Below, piece after piece: positions 26,075 through 34,842 of a stretch of 64,000 nt of DNA. Where the stretch lies: assembly GCF_004784465.1 (NCBI RefSeq), contig NZ_SRRU01000006.1, positions 62,001 through 126,000 of the forward strand. The letters are read 5' to 3'. The DNA comes from Streptomyces griseoluteus. GTDB lineage: Bacteria > Actinomycetota > Actinomycetes > Streptomycetales > Streptomycetaceae. Every line of letters starts with the position of its first letter. Position 1 is the first letter of the stretch. The translations under genes and the position numbers were made by a program. A model generated the notes under the pieces. It did no database searches, was not told where the DNA came from, and saw nothing but the letters and a program-made list of their open reading frames with translations.

Positions 26075-28198
26075 GTGACCGCCGATACGTCCGTGCCGTC
26101 CACAGCGCTGCTGGCAGGAGCAGACCGGGACGGCTCCAACTACACCGCGCGGCACCTCCTCGTCCTCGAGGGCCTGGAAGCCGTGCGCAAGCGTCCGGGC
26201 ATGTACATCGGCTCGACCGACAGTCGCGGCCTGATGCACTGCCTCTGGGAGATCATCGACAACTCCGTGGACGAGGCCCTCGGCGGTTACTGCGACCACA
26301 TCGAGGTGATCCTCCACGACGACGGCTCCGTCGAGGTCCGGGACAACGGTCGCGGCATCCCCGTGGACGTCGAGCCCAAGACCGGTCTGTCCGGCGTCGA
26401 GGTCGTCATGACCAAGCTGCACGCCGGCGGCAAGTTCGGCGGCGGCTCCTATGCGGCCTCCGGCGGTCTGCACGGCGTCGGCGCCTCCGTGGTGAACGCG
26501 CTCTCCGCCCGCCTCGACGTCGAGGTGGACCGGGGTGGCAGCACCCACGCCATCAGCTTCCGCCGCGGTGTTCCGGGCGCCTTCGCCCGAGGGGGCGCGG
26601 AGGCCAAGTTCGAGGCCGGGACCGGCCTCACCAAGACCAAGAAGATCCCGAAGAACCGCACCGGCACCCGCGTGCGCTACTGGGCCGACCGGCAGATCTT
26701 CCTCAAGGACGCCAAGCTCTCCCTGGACAACCTGCACCAGCGCGCCCGCCAGACCGCCTTCCTGGTGCCGGGCCTCACCATCGTCGTGCGCGACGAGATG
26801 GGCCTCGGTGAGGGCGGCAGCAAGGGCGAGGAATCCTTCCGCTTCGACGGCGGCATCAGCGAGTTCTGCGAGTACCTGGCCACCGACAAGCCGGTCTGCG
26901 ACACGCTCCGCTTCTCGGGCCAGGGCACCTTCAAGGAGACCGTCCCGGTCCTCGACGACCACGGCCAGATGACGCCCACCGAGGTCACCCGCGAACTGGG
27001 TGTCGACGTGGCGCTGCGCTGGGGCACGGGCTACGACACCAACCTGAAGTCCTTCGTCAACATCATCGCCACCCCCAAGGGCGGCACGCACGTGGCCGGC
27101 TTCGAGCAGGCGGTCACCAGGACGATGAACGAGGTGCTGCGCGCCAAGAAGATGCTGCGCGTCGCAGAGGACGACGTGGTCAAGGACGACGCCCTGGAGG
27201 GTCTGACGGCGGTCGTCACCGCGCGGCTGGCCGAGCCGCAGTTCGAGGGCCAGACCAAGGAGGTGCTCGGCACCTCGGCGGCCCGCCGCATCGTCTCCAC
27301 CGTGATCGCCCGGGAACTCAAGGCCTTCCTCACCTCCACCAAGCGGGACGATGCCGCGCAGGCCCGCACGGTCATGGAGAAGGTGGTCGCCGCCGCCCGC
27401 ACCCGGGTGGCGGCCCGCCAGCACAAGGACGCCCAGCGCCGCAAGACCGCCCTGGAGTCCTCGTCCCTGCCCGCCAAGCTCGCCGACTGCCGCAGCGACG
27501 ACGTCGACCGCAGCGAGCTGTTCATCGTCGAGGGCGACTCCGCGCTCGGTACGGCCAAGCTGGCGCGCAACTCCGAGTTCCAGGCGCTGCTGCCCATCCG
27601 GGGCAAGATCCTCAACGTGCAGCGCTCGTCCGTGACCGACATGCTCAAGAACGCCGAGTGCGGCGCGATCATCCAGGTCATAGGAGCGGGCTCGGGCCGC
27701 ACCTTCGACATCGACGCCGCCCGCTACGGCAAGATCATCATGATGACGGACGCCGATGTGGACGGCTCCCACATCCGCTGCCTGCTGCTCACGCTCTTCC
27801 AGCGCTACATGCGGCCCATGGTCGAGGCGGGCCGGGTCTTCGCCGCCGTGCCCCCACTGCACCGCATCGAGCTGGTCCAGCCGAAGAAGGGGCAGGACAA
27901 GTACGTCTACACGTACTCCGACCGCGAGCTGCGGGACACGCTCCTGGAGTTCCAGCGCAAGGGCGTCCGGTACAAGGACTCCATCCAGCGCTACAAGGGC
28001 CTCGGTGAGATGGACGCCGACCAGCTGGCCGAGACCACGATGGATCCGCGCCACCGCACCCTGCGCCGCATCAACCTCGCGGACCTGGACGCCGCCGAGC
28101 AGGTCTTCGATCTGCTGATGGGCAACGACGTGGCGCCGCGCAAGGAGTTCATCTCCAGCTCGGCGGCGACGCTGGACCGGTCGCGGATCGACGCGTAG
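26075..28198 (+). CDS. parE: DNA topoisomerase IV subunit B
   Basis: ATPase subunit of topoisomerase IV, which decatenates chromosomes with ParC. The 707-residue protein has a GHKL ATPase (EIIDNSVDEALGGYCDHI, DNGRGIPVD, GGLHGVGASVVNAL), a transducer domain and a TOPRIM domain with E486 in VEGDSALG and D559, D561 and D563 in TDADVDGSH. The C-terminal motif IQRYKGLGEMDADQLAETTMDP is typical. Length and sequence fit ParE rather than GyrB in Streptomyces. Start is GTG 26075, with GAGGAG 10-15 bases upstream. Confidence 0.95.
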   Translation: MTADTSVPSTALLAGADRDGSNYTARHLLVLEGLEAVRKRPGMYIGSTDSRGLMHCLWEIIDNSVDEALGGYCDHIEVILHDDGSVEVRDNGRGIPVDVEPKTGLSGVEVVMTKLHAGGKFGGGSYAASGGLHGVGASVVNALSARLDVEVDRGGSTHAISFRRGVPGAFARGGAEAKFEAGTGLTKTKKIPKNRTGTRVRYWADRQIFLKDAKLSLDNLHQRARQTAFLVPGLTIVVRDEMGLGEGGSKGEESFRFDGGISEFCEYLATDKPVCDTLRFSGQGTFKETVPVLDDHGQMTPTEVTRELGVDVALRWGTGYDTNLKSFVNIIATPKGGTHVAGFEQAVTRTMNEVLRAKKMLRVAEDDVVKDDALEGLTAVVTARLAEPQFEGQTKEVLGTSAARRIVSTVIARELKAFLTSTKRDDAAQARTVMEKVVAAARTRVAARQHKDAQRRKTALESSSLPAKLADCRSDDVDRSELFIVEGDSALGTAKLARNSEFQALLPIRGKILNVQRSSVTDMLKNAECGAIIQVIGAGSGRTFDIDAARYGKIIMMTDADVDGSHIRCLLLTLFQRYMRPMVEAGRVFAAVPPLHRIELVQPKKGQDKYVYTYSDRELRDTLLEFQRKGVRYKDSIQRYKGLGEMDADQLAETTMDPRHRTLRRINLADLDAAEQVFDLLMGNDVAPRKEFISSSAATLDRSRIDA

Positions 28199-28204
28199 CC
28201 GTGT

Positions 28205-28226
28205 GCACTCGGCCTCGACCGAGTGC
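28205..28226 (+). terminator. Hairpin 1 after parE
   Basis: GCACTCGG and CCGAGTGC form a perfect 8-base stem around CCTCGA, seven bases after the parE stop. Confidence 0.6.
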
Positions 28227-28236
28227 GGGCGGGACG

Positions 28237-28270
28237 ACGGGAGTACTGGCTTTGGCCGGTGCTCCCGTTT
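28237..28270 (+). terminator. Hairpin 2 after parE with T-run
   Basis: ACGGGAGTACTGG pairs with CCGGTGCTCCCGT with two mismatches and is followed by TTTTC, close to a classical intrinsic terminator. Confidence 0.7.
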
Positions 28271-28382
28271 TCGTTGCCGTGCCGTGCCGTGCCGGGCTTG
28301 TGGCGCTTTGTACTCCGGGTCAGGTGGGTCCGGGAGGTTCGGGGTGGCCGGGAGGTGCGGCTCAGGGTTCGCCCTGAGATCG

Positions 28383-28436
28383 CTCCACCCGTGGGTGGAG
28401 AAGCCCGCCCTGTGGAGATCCACCCGTGATCCACCC
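28383..28436. promoter_or_regulatory. CCACCC palindrome plus direct repeat
   Basis: CTCCACCCGTGGGTGGAG (28383-28400) is a perfect 18-base palindrome. GATCCACCC occurs twice more, at 28417-28425 and 28428-28436, exactly one helical turn apart. The cluster lies 92-145 bases before the membrane protein that heads a sensor-kinase/response-regulator operon, so it may be the regulator's own binding site. Confidence 0.45.
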
Positions 28437-28527
28437 CCGCTCCGATCCCGTGGCCTGCGGATTTCCGTAGTTTCGAGGTGTCGGGAGCGACCGCCTCCGA
28501 CGCCCCCTCTCGTACACGGAGGCTCGG

Positions 28528-29076
28528 ATGTCCGGGTTCGTCGACGCGTTGGTGATCGTGACCGTCGCCGTGCTGGTGATCGCCAGGCAGTTCCGCAGCC
28601 ATGCCATCGACGCCGAGCGGCGCTGGTGGCTGGCGCCCGCGATTCTCGCGGTCATGGCGCTGCGAGGGCCCGGCATAGTGGACTCCCACCACCGCGTCGA
28701 GTCGCTCGGACTGCTCGTCGCGGAAGTGGCCGTCGGGGTCGCCACCGGAGCCGGCTGGGCCTGGACCACCCGGATCTGGAGAGCGCCGGACGGGGTCGTG
28801 TGGAGTCGCAGCACCAAGGCCGCCGCCGCCGTGTGGGCCGGCGGGACAGCCCTGCGCGGCGGTCTCTTCGGCCTCGGATACGCCCTCGGGGTCCGGCAGG
28901 ACAGCGCCGCCCTGATGCTGGGCCTCGCCGCGACCCTGCTGGTCCGCGGTGGCCTCACCGCCCGGCGGGCGTCGCTGCTGACCTCCTCGCCCACCCCGGC
29001 ACCGACGTACGGTGACGGAACGCCGTCGGCATCGGCGGCCCCGGTGGCACGGCCGACGTGGAAGGAGCGGGTGTGA
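28528..29076 (+). CDS. Membrane protein (DUF1453/CcdC-like)
   Basis: A 182-residue protein with about four hydrophobic segments (ALVIVTVAVLVIARQF, WWLAPAILAVMALRG, LGLLVAEVAVGVATGAGWAW, a weaker one near 95-135) and a disordered C-terminus. Spacing of segments and the ARQFRSHAI stretch recall the DUF1453/CcdC family, function unknown. Start ATG 28528 has GGAGG 8-12 bases before it. Its stop overlaps the start of the kinase gene (GTGA), so it is coupled to the two-component pair and may be a sensor or accessory subunit. Confidence 0.75.
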   Translation: MSGFVDALVIVTVAVLVIARQFRSHAIDAERRWWLAPAILAVMALRGPGIVDSHHRVESLGLLVAEVAVGVATGAGWAWTTRIWRAPDGVVWSRSTKAAAAVWAGGTALRGGLFGLGYALGVRQDSAALMLGLAATLLVRGGLTARRASLLTSSPTPAPTYGDGTPSASAAPVARPTWKERV

Positions 29077-30224
29077 GCGAGAACGCCTGGACCCGCTGGC
29101 CCTCACGCGAGGCGCTCAGCAAGGAGGGCGTGAGCCGCCCCCGGCGTCTGCTGGCCCAGGCCATCAGGGTGGTGCTGCTCGGGCTGCTGCTGTGGGCGGC
29201 CCTCAGGCAGGACGACATCCCTCCGTGGGGGGAGGCCGCCGCCGTGGCAGGCGTGCTGCTGGCTTCCGGTGCGGCGTGGGGCTACTTCCGCGCCACCTAC
29301 GCACACCGGCTGCTGCCCTCCCTGGCGCTCGTCGCCGTGCTCCTGGCCCTGGCGGTCGCCGCCCAGGTGACAGGTTTCGGGGGCCCCGCCCTGGTGCTCT
29401 GGTGCGGCTGCGGCATCCTCGCGCTGGAGCGGTTGCCCCTCGCGGCGGCGGTACCGGTGACCTCGGTCGCCCTGGCCTCCTTCGCGGTCTTCAACAAGGA
29501 CGTGTGGCTCACCACCGCGTCCACCGTGGCCGGGCTGGCGCTGGCCGGCTACGTCGCGCGGCTGGACTCGGAGGCACGGGGCAACGCCCAGCGGCTGCTC
29601 GCCCAGGAGCGGGCCGCGCGGGAGGCGGAGGCGGAGTCCGCCGCGCTGAGCGAGCGGGCGCGGATAGCGCGGGAGATCCACGACGTGCTGGCCCACAGCC
29701 TCTCGGCGCAGATGGTGCACCTGGAGGCGGCCCGGCTGCTGCTGGAGCGCGACGCGAGCCGTGAGCAGGTGCTGGAGCGGGTGGTGGCCGCGCGGGGCAT
29801 GGCCCGTGACGGGCTGGCCGAGACCCGTCAGGCGCTGTCGGCGCTCAGGGGTGAACTGAGCCCGCTGGAGGAGTTCCTGACGGACCTCGTCAGCGTGACG
29901 GACGGGGGCGAGGTCACCGTCACGGGTGAGCGCAGGCCGCTGCCGGCCGAGGCATCGCAGGCGGTGCGCCGGGTGGCGCAGGAGGCGATGACGAACGTCC
30001 GCAAGCACGCCCAGGGCGCGAAGGTGCGGGTCCGGCTCGACTACAGCGAGCATCAAGTGACCCTCGATGTGCGGGACAAGGGCGGGCGTCCGGGCGAACT
30101 GGCCGCCTCCGGCGGCGGGTACGGTCTGCTGGGCATGCGGGAGCGCGCCGAACTGCTGGGCGGCTCGCTGGACGCGGGGCCGGACGAGGAGGGGTTCGTG
30201 GTGACGTTGAAGGTGCCGCTGTGA
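29073..30224 (+). CDS. Sensor histidine kinase, NarL/DesK type
   Basis: Membrane sensor kinase of 383 residues. About five transmembrane helices fill residues 25-160 with almost no extracellular loop, so it probably senses a membrane or intramembrane signal. The HisKA_3 motif has H203 in REIHDVLAHSLSAQM. The ATPase has REAL-type N box (QEAMTNVRKHA), DKGGRPGE and GYGLLGMRERAELLGG. It starts at GTG 29073 with GGAG upstream and overlaps the response-regulator start (GTGA at 30221). The operon is membrane protein, kinase, regulator. Confidence 0.92.
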   Translation: MSENAWTRWPSREALSKEGVSRPRRLLAQAIRVVLLGLLLWAALRQDDIPPWGEAAAVAGVLLASGAAWGYFRATYAHRLLPSLALVAVLLALAVAAQVTGFGGPALVLWCGCGILALERLPLAAAVPVTSVALASFAVFNKDVWLTTASTVAGLALAGYVARLDSEARGNAQRLLAQERAAREAEAESAALSERARIAREIHDVLAHSLSAQMVHLEAARLLLERDASREQVLERVVAARGMARDGLAETRQALSALRGELSPLEEFLTDLVSVTDGGEVTVTGERRPLPAEASQAVRRVAQEAMTNVRKHAQGAKVRVRLDYSEHQVTLDVRDKGGRPGELAASGGGYGLLGMRERAELLGGSLDAGPDEEGFVVTLKVPL

Positions 30225-30910
30225 CGGCGCCGGAGGGGGAGCGGAAGCCCGCGCGGGTGGTGGTCGCCGACGACCAGACCGTGGTGCGGGAAGGCATCGT
30301 GATGCTGCTGGGACTGTTGCCCGGCCTCGAGGTGGTCGGCGCGGCCGGGGACGGCGAGGAGGCGGTGCGCCTGGTAGGCGAACTGGCCCCGGACGTGGTG
30401 CTGATGGACCTGCGGATGCCCCGGTGCGACGGGGTGGAGGCCACCCGGCGCATCCGGAGCGAGTACCCGGGCACCCAGGTGGTGGTGCTGACCACGTTCG
30501 CGGACGACGAGTCGCTGTTCGCCGCACTGCGCGCTGGGGCGCGGGGGTATCTGACCAAGGACGCGGGCGGGGAGGAGATCGTGCGCGCGGTCCAGAGCGT
30601 GCTGTCGGGGGAGGCCGGGCTGGCGCCGGGCATCCAGCTCCGGCTGCTGGAGAAGCTGTCGCAGGCCGAGGTGCGGACGACAGCGGCAGCGCCCGAGCCG
30701 CCCGACGGGCTGACCGCCCGCGAGAGCGAAGTGCTGGTGCTGATCGGCGAGGGGCTCAGCAACCAGGAGATCGCCCGGAAGCTGCACGTCTCCACGGCGA
30801 CCGTGAAGACGCACATCAACAACCTCTTCGCCAAGACGGGCCTCAAGGACCGTGCGCAGGCGGTGCGTTACGCGTATGCGAAGGGCATGGTGCGGCCGAG
30901 GGCGGAGTGA
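30221..30910 (+). CDS. Response regulator, NarL/LuxR type
   Basis: DNA-binding partner of the preceding kinase, 229 residues. The receiver domain has D17/D18, phosphoacceptor D63 in VLMDLRMP, threonine in VVLTTF and lysine in YLTKDAGG. The LuxR helix-turn-helix is at the end (LTARESEVLVLIGEGLSNQEIARKLHVSTATVKTHINNLFAKTGL). Start is GTG 30221 overlapping the kinase stop. A dyad follows at 30935-30961. Its likely target is its own promoter, where CCACCC repeats are seen. Confidence 0.93.
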   Translation: MTAPEGERKPARVVVADDQTVVREGIVMLLGLLPGLEVVGAAGDGEEAVRLVGELAPDVVLMDLRMPRCDGVEATRRIRSEYPGTQVVVLTTFADDESLFAALRAGARGYLTKDAGGEEIVRAVQSVLSGEAGLAPGIQLRLLEKLSQAEVRTTAAAPEPPDGLTARESEVLVLIGEGLSNQEIARKLHVSTATVKTHINNLFAKTGLKDRAQAVRYAYAKGMVRPRAE

Positions 30911-30911
30911 C

Positions 30912-30961
30912 TCACCTGATGGGGTGAAGTGATACGGGAAGATGTGTCGCGGATCTTCCCG
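30912..30961. promoter_or_regulatory. Two inverted repeats between the regulator and the DUF485 gene
   Basis: TCACC (30912-30916) with GGTGA (30923-30927), and CGGGAAGAT (30935-30943) with ATCTTCCCG (30953-30961), are perfect dyads. The second may be the terminator of the two-component operon or an operator for the symporter operon downstream. Confidence 0.45.
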
Positions 30962-31057
30962 ATCTGTCCATCCTTGGGCATGCAGTCAAGCAATGGTCGA
31001 CACTTCGGTACCGGGAACGGTCCCGGAAGTTCGGCCGACAACCAGGAAGAGCAGAGC

Positions 31058-31537
31058 GTGACTTCCCGCGACGTGCGGCAAGAGGACCCCTGGCACGACA
31101 CGCTGACCGCCGGCTGGGGCTGGCCGAACGGGGCGGGGATGCCCGCACCGGCGGCCGTACCGCGGCCGCGCGGTGAGGCCGAGCGGGAGATCGTGGAGGC
31201 TCGTGCACGCGACGTGTATCTCGCGGTGCAGCAGAGCGAGGCGTTCCAGGAGGTGCGCAGCCGGTACCGGAGGTTCGTGGTGCCGGGAGCCGCCGCCTTC
31301 CTCGTCTGGTACGTGGGGTACGTGGTCACCGCGACGGCAGCGCCCGGTCTGATGGCGCGGCCCGTCATAGGGGCGGTGAACGTGGGGATGCTCGCCGGGC
31401 TGGGGCAGTTCGCCAGCACCTTCCTGCTCACCTGGGCCTACGCACGGCACGCGCGGCTGCGGCGCGACCGGCCCGCGCTGGAACTGCGCTGGGACACCCA
31501 GGAGCTGACCCGTGGCGTCCAGGGAGGCACCTCGTGA
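31058..31537 (+). CDS. DUF485 membrane protein
   Basis: A 159-residue protein with two transmembrane helices (about 87-110 and 122-145: FVVPGAAAFLVWYVGYVV, GAVNVGMLAGLGQFASTFLLTW) and a conserved tail WAYARHARLRRD, the DUF485 pattern. Proteins of this family sit next to acetate or similar solute:sodium symporters (like YjcH with ActP) and are thought to assist them. Start is GTG 31058, with AGGAAGAG upstream. Its stop overlaps the symporter start (GTGA), so translation is coupled. Confidence 0.88.
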   Translation: MTSRDVRQEDPWHDTLTAGWGWPNGAGMPAPAAVPRPRGEAEREIVEARARDVYLAVQQSEAFQEVRSRYRRFVVPGAAAFLVWYVGYVVTATAAPGLMARPVIGAVNVGMLAGLGQFASTFLLTWAYARHARLRRDRPALELRWDTQELTRGVQGGTS

Positions 31538-33126
31538 CCAGCCACCACCAGATGCTGGCGCTGGTCCTGTTCAGCGCGTTCGTGGCCGTGACCCTGGGCA
31601 TCACCACCTGGGTCAGCCGACGCAGACATGGGTCGGCGGAGGAGTTCTACGCCGGTGGGCGGCTCTTCACCCCGCTGGAGAACGGGTTCGCCATCTCCGG
31701 CGACTATCTCTCGGCGGCCTCCTTCCTCGGCGTGACAGGGCTCATCGCGCTGTACGGCTACGACGGGCTGCTGTACGGCGTCGGGTTCCTCGTGGCCTGG
31801 CTGGTCGTGTTGTTCGTCGCGGCCGAACTGGTGCGGAACTGCGGCCGGTTCACTCTGGCCGACGTGGTCGCCGCGCGGATGGCCGAGCGGCCGGTGCGGA
31901 TCGCCACCGGCTCCGCCTCGGTCACCGTCTCCGTCATGTACCTGGTCGCCCAGATGGTGGGCGCCGGAAGCCTGGTGGCGCTGCTGCTCGGCGGCTCCGG
32001 CGGGGCCGCGCAGGCGTGGACGGTCATCGGGGTAGGCGCGCTCATGGTGATCTATGTGTCACTGGGCGGGATGCGGGCGACCACCTGGATTCAGATCGTG
32101 AAGGCCGTCCTGATGCTGACCGGGACGATCGTGATGACCGTGCTGGTCCTGGTGCGGTTCCACGGGGACATCAACCAGTTGCTGCTGACGGCGGCCGAGC
32201 GCAGCGGGCACGGGGCGTCGTTCCTGGCGCCGGGGCTCAAGTACGGCGGTGACTGGACCGCGAGGATGGACTTCATCAGCCTCGGCCTGGCGCTGGTGCT
32301 GGGCACCGCGGGCCTGCCGCACATCCTGTCCCGCTTCTACACGGTGCCGACCGCTCGGGCCGCCCGGCGTTCCACGGTGTGGTCGATCGGGCTCATCGGC
32401 AGCTTCTACCTGATGACGATCGTCCTCGGCTTCGGGGCGACCGCCGTGGTGGGCGCCGACGCGCTGCGCCGGTCCAACGCGGCCGGGAACACCGCGATCC
32501 CGCTGCTGGCGCTCGACCTGGGCGGCGGTGCCTCCTCCACCGGGGGCACCGTGCTGTTCGCGGTCGTGGCCGCCGTCGCCTTCGCAACCATCCTCGCGGT
32601 GGTCGCTGGGATCACCCTGGCCTCCTCGGCGTCGGTCGCCCACGACCTGTACGCGTCGCTGCGGCGCAGGCCCACCACCCCGCGCGGCGAGGTGGCCGTG
32701 GCGCGGATCGCGGCGGCCGCCATCGGTGTCGTGGCGATCGCGCTGGGGCTGCTGGCGCGGAACCTCAACGTGGCGTTCCTGGTCGGCCTGGCCTTCGCGG
32801 TGGCCGCCTCGGCGAATCTGCCGACGCTGCTGTACTCGCTGTTCTGGCGGAACTTCACCACGCGCGGCGCGGTCTGGGCCGTGTACGGAGGGTTGATCCC
32901 GGCGGTGATCCTGGTGCTGCTGTCGCCCGTGGTGTCGGGGAGCCCCGGCTCGCTTTTCCCCGGCGTCGACTTCCAGTACTTCCCCCTCCAGAATCCGGGC
33001 ATCGTCTCCATCCCGCTCGGCTTCCTCGCGGGCTGGCTGGGCACGGTCACCTCGGACGAGATGCCGGACGAGGCCAAGTTCGCGGAGACCGAGGTGCGTT
33101 CGCTGACCGGAGCCGGAGCCGTGTAA
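31534..33126 (+). CDS. Solute:sodium symporter (ActP-like, SSS family)
   Basis: Membrane transporter of 530 residues with about 13 helices. The N-terminal SSS pattern is clear (SAEEFYAGGRLFTPLENGFAISGDYLSAASFLGV), and VGAGSLVALLLGG and GTAGLPHILSRFYTVPTARAARRS are typical of ActP/MctP-like acetate, pyruvate or monocarboxylate transporters. The coupled DUF485 gene supports a short-chain carboxylate substrate. Start is GTG 31534. A dyad shared with the convergent response regulator follows. Confidence 0.9.
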   Translation: MTSHHQMLALVLFSAFVAVTLGITTWVSRRRHGSAEEFYAGGRLFTPLENGFAISGDYLSAASFLGVTGLIALYGYDGLLYGVGFLVAWLVVLFVAAELVRNCGRFTLADVVAARMAERPVRIATGSASVTVSVMYLVAQMVGAGSLVALLLGGSGGAAQAWTVIGVGALMVIYVSLGGMRATTWIQIVKAVLMLTGTIVMTVLVLVRFHGDINQLLLTAAERSGHGASFLAPGLKYGGDWTARMDFISLGLALVLGTAGLPHILSRFYTVPTARAARRSTVWSIGLIGSFYLMTIVLGFGATAVVGADALRRSNAAGNTAIPLLALDLGGGASSTGGTVLFAVVAAVAFATILAVVAGITLASSASVAHDLYASLRRRPTTPRGEVAVARIAAAAIGVVAIALGLLARNLNVAFLVGLAFAVAASANLPTLLYSLFWRNFTTRGAVWAVYGGLIPAVILVLLSPVVSGSPGSLFPGVDFQYFPLQNPGIVSIPLGFLAGWLGTVTSDEMPDEAKFAETEVRSLTGAGAV

Positions 33127-33139
33127 GGGCACCGGGCCT

Positions 33140-33171
33140 TGGGTGACGTCACCGCGTCACGGCGTCACCCA
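33140..33171. terminator. Bidirectional terminator between symporter and response regulator
   Basis: TGGGTGACG (33140-33148) and CGTCACCCA (33163-33171) form a perfect 9-base stem. The right arm overlaps the last codons of the convergent response regulator. Confidence 0.65.
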
Positions 33172-33849
33172 GGCGTACCGGTGCTCGGGCCGCCCGGTGT
33201 CCCCGTATCTGAGGGACAGCCGTAGGCGGCCCGCCTGCTCCAGGTGACGGAGATAGCGCTGGGCGGTGGAGCGGCTCAGCCCCGTGCGGGAGGCCACCTC
33301 GTGCGCCGACAGCGGCTGCTCCGCGCCGTGCAGGACACCGCAGATCAGGTCCGAGGTCGGCTCCGTGTGACCGCTCGGGAGCCCCGGGGCCGAGGGAGCC
33401 GGGGCCGTGCGCAGGGCGCCGAAGATGCGGTCGACCTGTTCCTGGCCGGTCACCCCGCGTCCGCCCACCCGGTCGACGGTGCGGCGCAGGGCGGCGTAGG
33501 AGTCGAGGCGGCCGCGCAGTGCGTTGAAGGTGAAGGGCTTGACCAGGTAGTGCAGGGCGCCGAGGCGCATCGCCTGCTGCACGGTCGTCACATCGCTGGC
33601 CGCCGTGATCATGATGACGTCGGTGCCGTGGCCGTGCTGGCGCATCAGGTGGACGAGTTCGAGGCCGGTGCGGTCCGGCAGATAGTGGTCGAGCAGCACC
33701 AGGTCGACGCCACCGCGTTCGACGGCGGCCAGCGCCTGGGCGGCACTGTGGGCGCGGGCGGCCACCCGGAAGCCGGGAACCTTGCCCACATACCTGGCGT
33801 TGATCTCGGCGACACGGAAATCGTCGTCCACGACCAGCACGTCAATCAT
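33157..33849 (-). CDS. Response regulator, CitB/DcuR type
   Basis: A 230-residue regulator with a receiver domain (D8-D10, phosphoacceptor D54 in VLLDHYLPD, T82 in MITAA, K104 in YLVKPFTFNA) and a C-terminal winged helix (PLSAHEVASRTGLSRSTAQRYLRHLEQAG). The receiver-linker wording (LDSYAALRRTVD) is that of CitB/DctR/DcuR regulators, which pair with CitA/DcuS kinases. A CitA-like kinase lies at 36815-38479, across a divergently transcribed importer operon, and is the likely partner. Start is ATG 33849. Repeats in the shared upstream region suggest it controls the importer. Confidence 0.92.
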   Translation of the reverse strand: MIDVLVVDDDFRVAEINARYVGKVPGFRVAARAHSAAQALAAVERGGVDLVLLDHYLPDRTGLELVHLMRQHGHGTDVIMITAASDVTTVQQAMRLGALHYLVKPFTFNALRGRLDSYAALRRTVDRVGGRGVTGQEQVDRIFGALRTAPAPSAPGLPSGHTEPTSDLICGVLHGAEQPLSAHEVASRTGLSRSTAQRYLRHLEQAGRLRLSLRYGDTGRPEHRYAWVTP

Positions 33850-33931
33850 CGGGCCTCTCCTTTAAGGCCGGCGAGCTTCAGGACCTGTCTTCCGGCCTCA
33901 AGCCCGTGTTTCAGCTCCGCAGTTGTAGCGT

Positions 33932-33986
33932 GAGCAAAACGAGCACAACAGGTTCTTGCGAGCAAAAGAAGGGGTTGCGCGCACAA
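33932..33986. promoter_or_regulatory. Four GAGCAMAA-like direct repeats before the importer operon
   Basis: GAGCAAAA (33932-33939), GAGCACAA (33941-33948), GAGCAAAA (33960-33967) and GCGCACAA (33979-33986) are in the same direction; the last three are spaced 19 bases apart. They lie upstream of the importer -10 (TACCGT, 34013-34018) and of the divergent response regulator, and are good candidates for its binding sites. Confidence 0.55.
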
Positions 33987-34026
33987 GACTGCTGTCGGAA
34001 CGGAGCCGCCCCTACCGTCCCGGTGC

Positions 34027-34842
34027 ATGAGCGCAGACACCAGCCCCGCCATCGAGCTGAGGGGCGCGAGCAAGATCTTCAGAACCCCTTCCGGTGATCC
34101 GCACACCGCGGTGCGCGGCCTGGACCTCACCGTGGAGCGCGGCGAGTTCGTCGCCGTCGTCGGCCCGACCGGCTGTGGGAAGTCCACCACGCTGACGCTG
34201 GTCAGCGGGCTGGAGGAGCCCTCCGAGGGCGAGGTGCTGGTGGCCGGGCAGCCGGTCGGCGGCGTCGGCGACCGGGTCGGCTTCGTCTTCCAGCAGGACG
34301 CCACCTTCCCCTGGCGCACGGTGCTGTCCAACGTGATGGCCGGCCCCCGTTTCCGCGGCGTGCCCAAGGCGGAGGCGAAGCAGAAGGCCCGCGAGTGGCT
34401 GGCCCGGGTGGGGCTCGCCGCGTTCGAGGACCGGTACCCGCACCAGCTCTCCGGCGGCCAGCGCAAACGCGTCGCCCTCGCCGCGACCTTCGTCAACGAC
34501 CCCGAGATCCTGCTGATGGACGAGCCGTTCTCCGCGCTCGACGTGCAGACGCGCGCCCTGATGTCGGACGAGCTGCTGGAACTGTGGGAGGGCACCGGCG
34601 CCTCCGTCGTCTTCGTCACCCACGACCTGGAGGAGTCGATCGCGCTGGCCGACAAGGTCGTCGTGATGACCGCCGGGCCCGCGACGGTCAAGCAGGTCTT
34701 CACCATCGACCTGCCCCGGCCGCGCAAGGTCGAGTCGATCCGGCTGGAGCCCAAGTTCATCGAGATCTACCGCGAGATCTGGGAGTCCCTCGGTGAAGAG
34801 GTCCGCATCACCCGTGAGCGAGGTGCCGCCGATGTCGCCTGA
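34027..34842 (+). CDS. ABC importer ATPase (SsuB/TauB/NrtD type)
   Basis: Energizing subunit of an ABC importer, 271 residues. Walker A GPTGCGKSTT at 46-55, Q-loop VFQQDATFPW, signature LSGGQRKR and Walker B LMDEPFSALD are complete; FVTHDLEESIALADKV is typical for the nitrate/sulfonate/taurine subfamily. A -10-like TACCGT ends 8 bases before ATG 34027 and there is no Shine-Dalgarno, so the operon mRNA may be leaderless. Its end overlaps the permease gene. Confidence 0.93.
   Translation: MSADTSPAIELRGASKIFRTPSGDPHTAVRGLDLTVERGEFVAVVGPTGCGKSTTLTLVSGLEEPSEGEVLVAGQPVGGVGDRVGFVFQQDATFPWRTVLSNVMAGPRFRGVPKAEAKQKAREWLARVGLAAFEDRYPHQLSGGQRKRVALAATFVNDPEILLMDEPFSALDVQTRALMSDELLELWEGTGASVVFVTHDLEESIALADKVVVMTAGPATVKQVFTIDLPRPRKVESIRLEPKFIEIYREIWESLGEEVRITRERGAADVA

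Larger units (their letters stand above)
28199..28527. other. parE-downstream intergenic region with CCACCC repeats
   Basis: This 329-base stretch holds two terminators, the pentamer TGCCG repeated four times in tandem (28275-28294) and, closer to the next operon, a palindrome and direct repeats built of CCACCC (28383-28436). No gene is seen. Confidence 0.55.

Noticed and set aside
25985..28423. 812-codon antisense frame over parE
   Set aside because: Shadow of parE; no motif.
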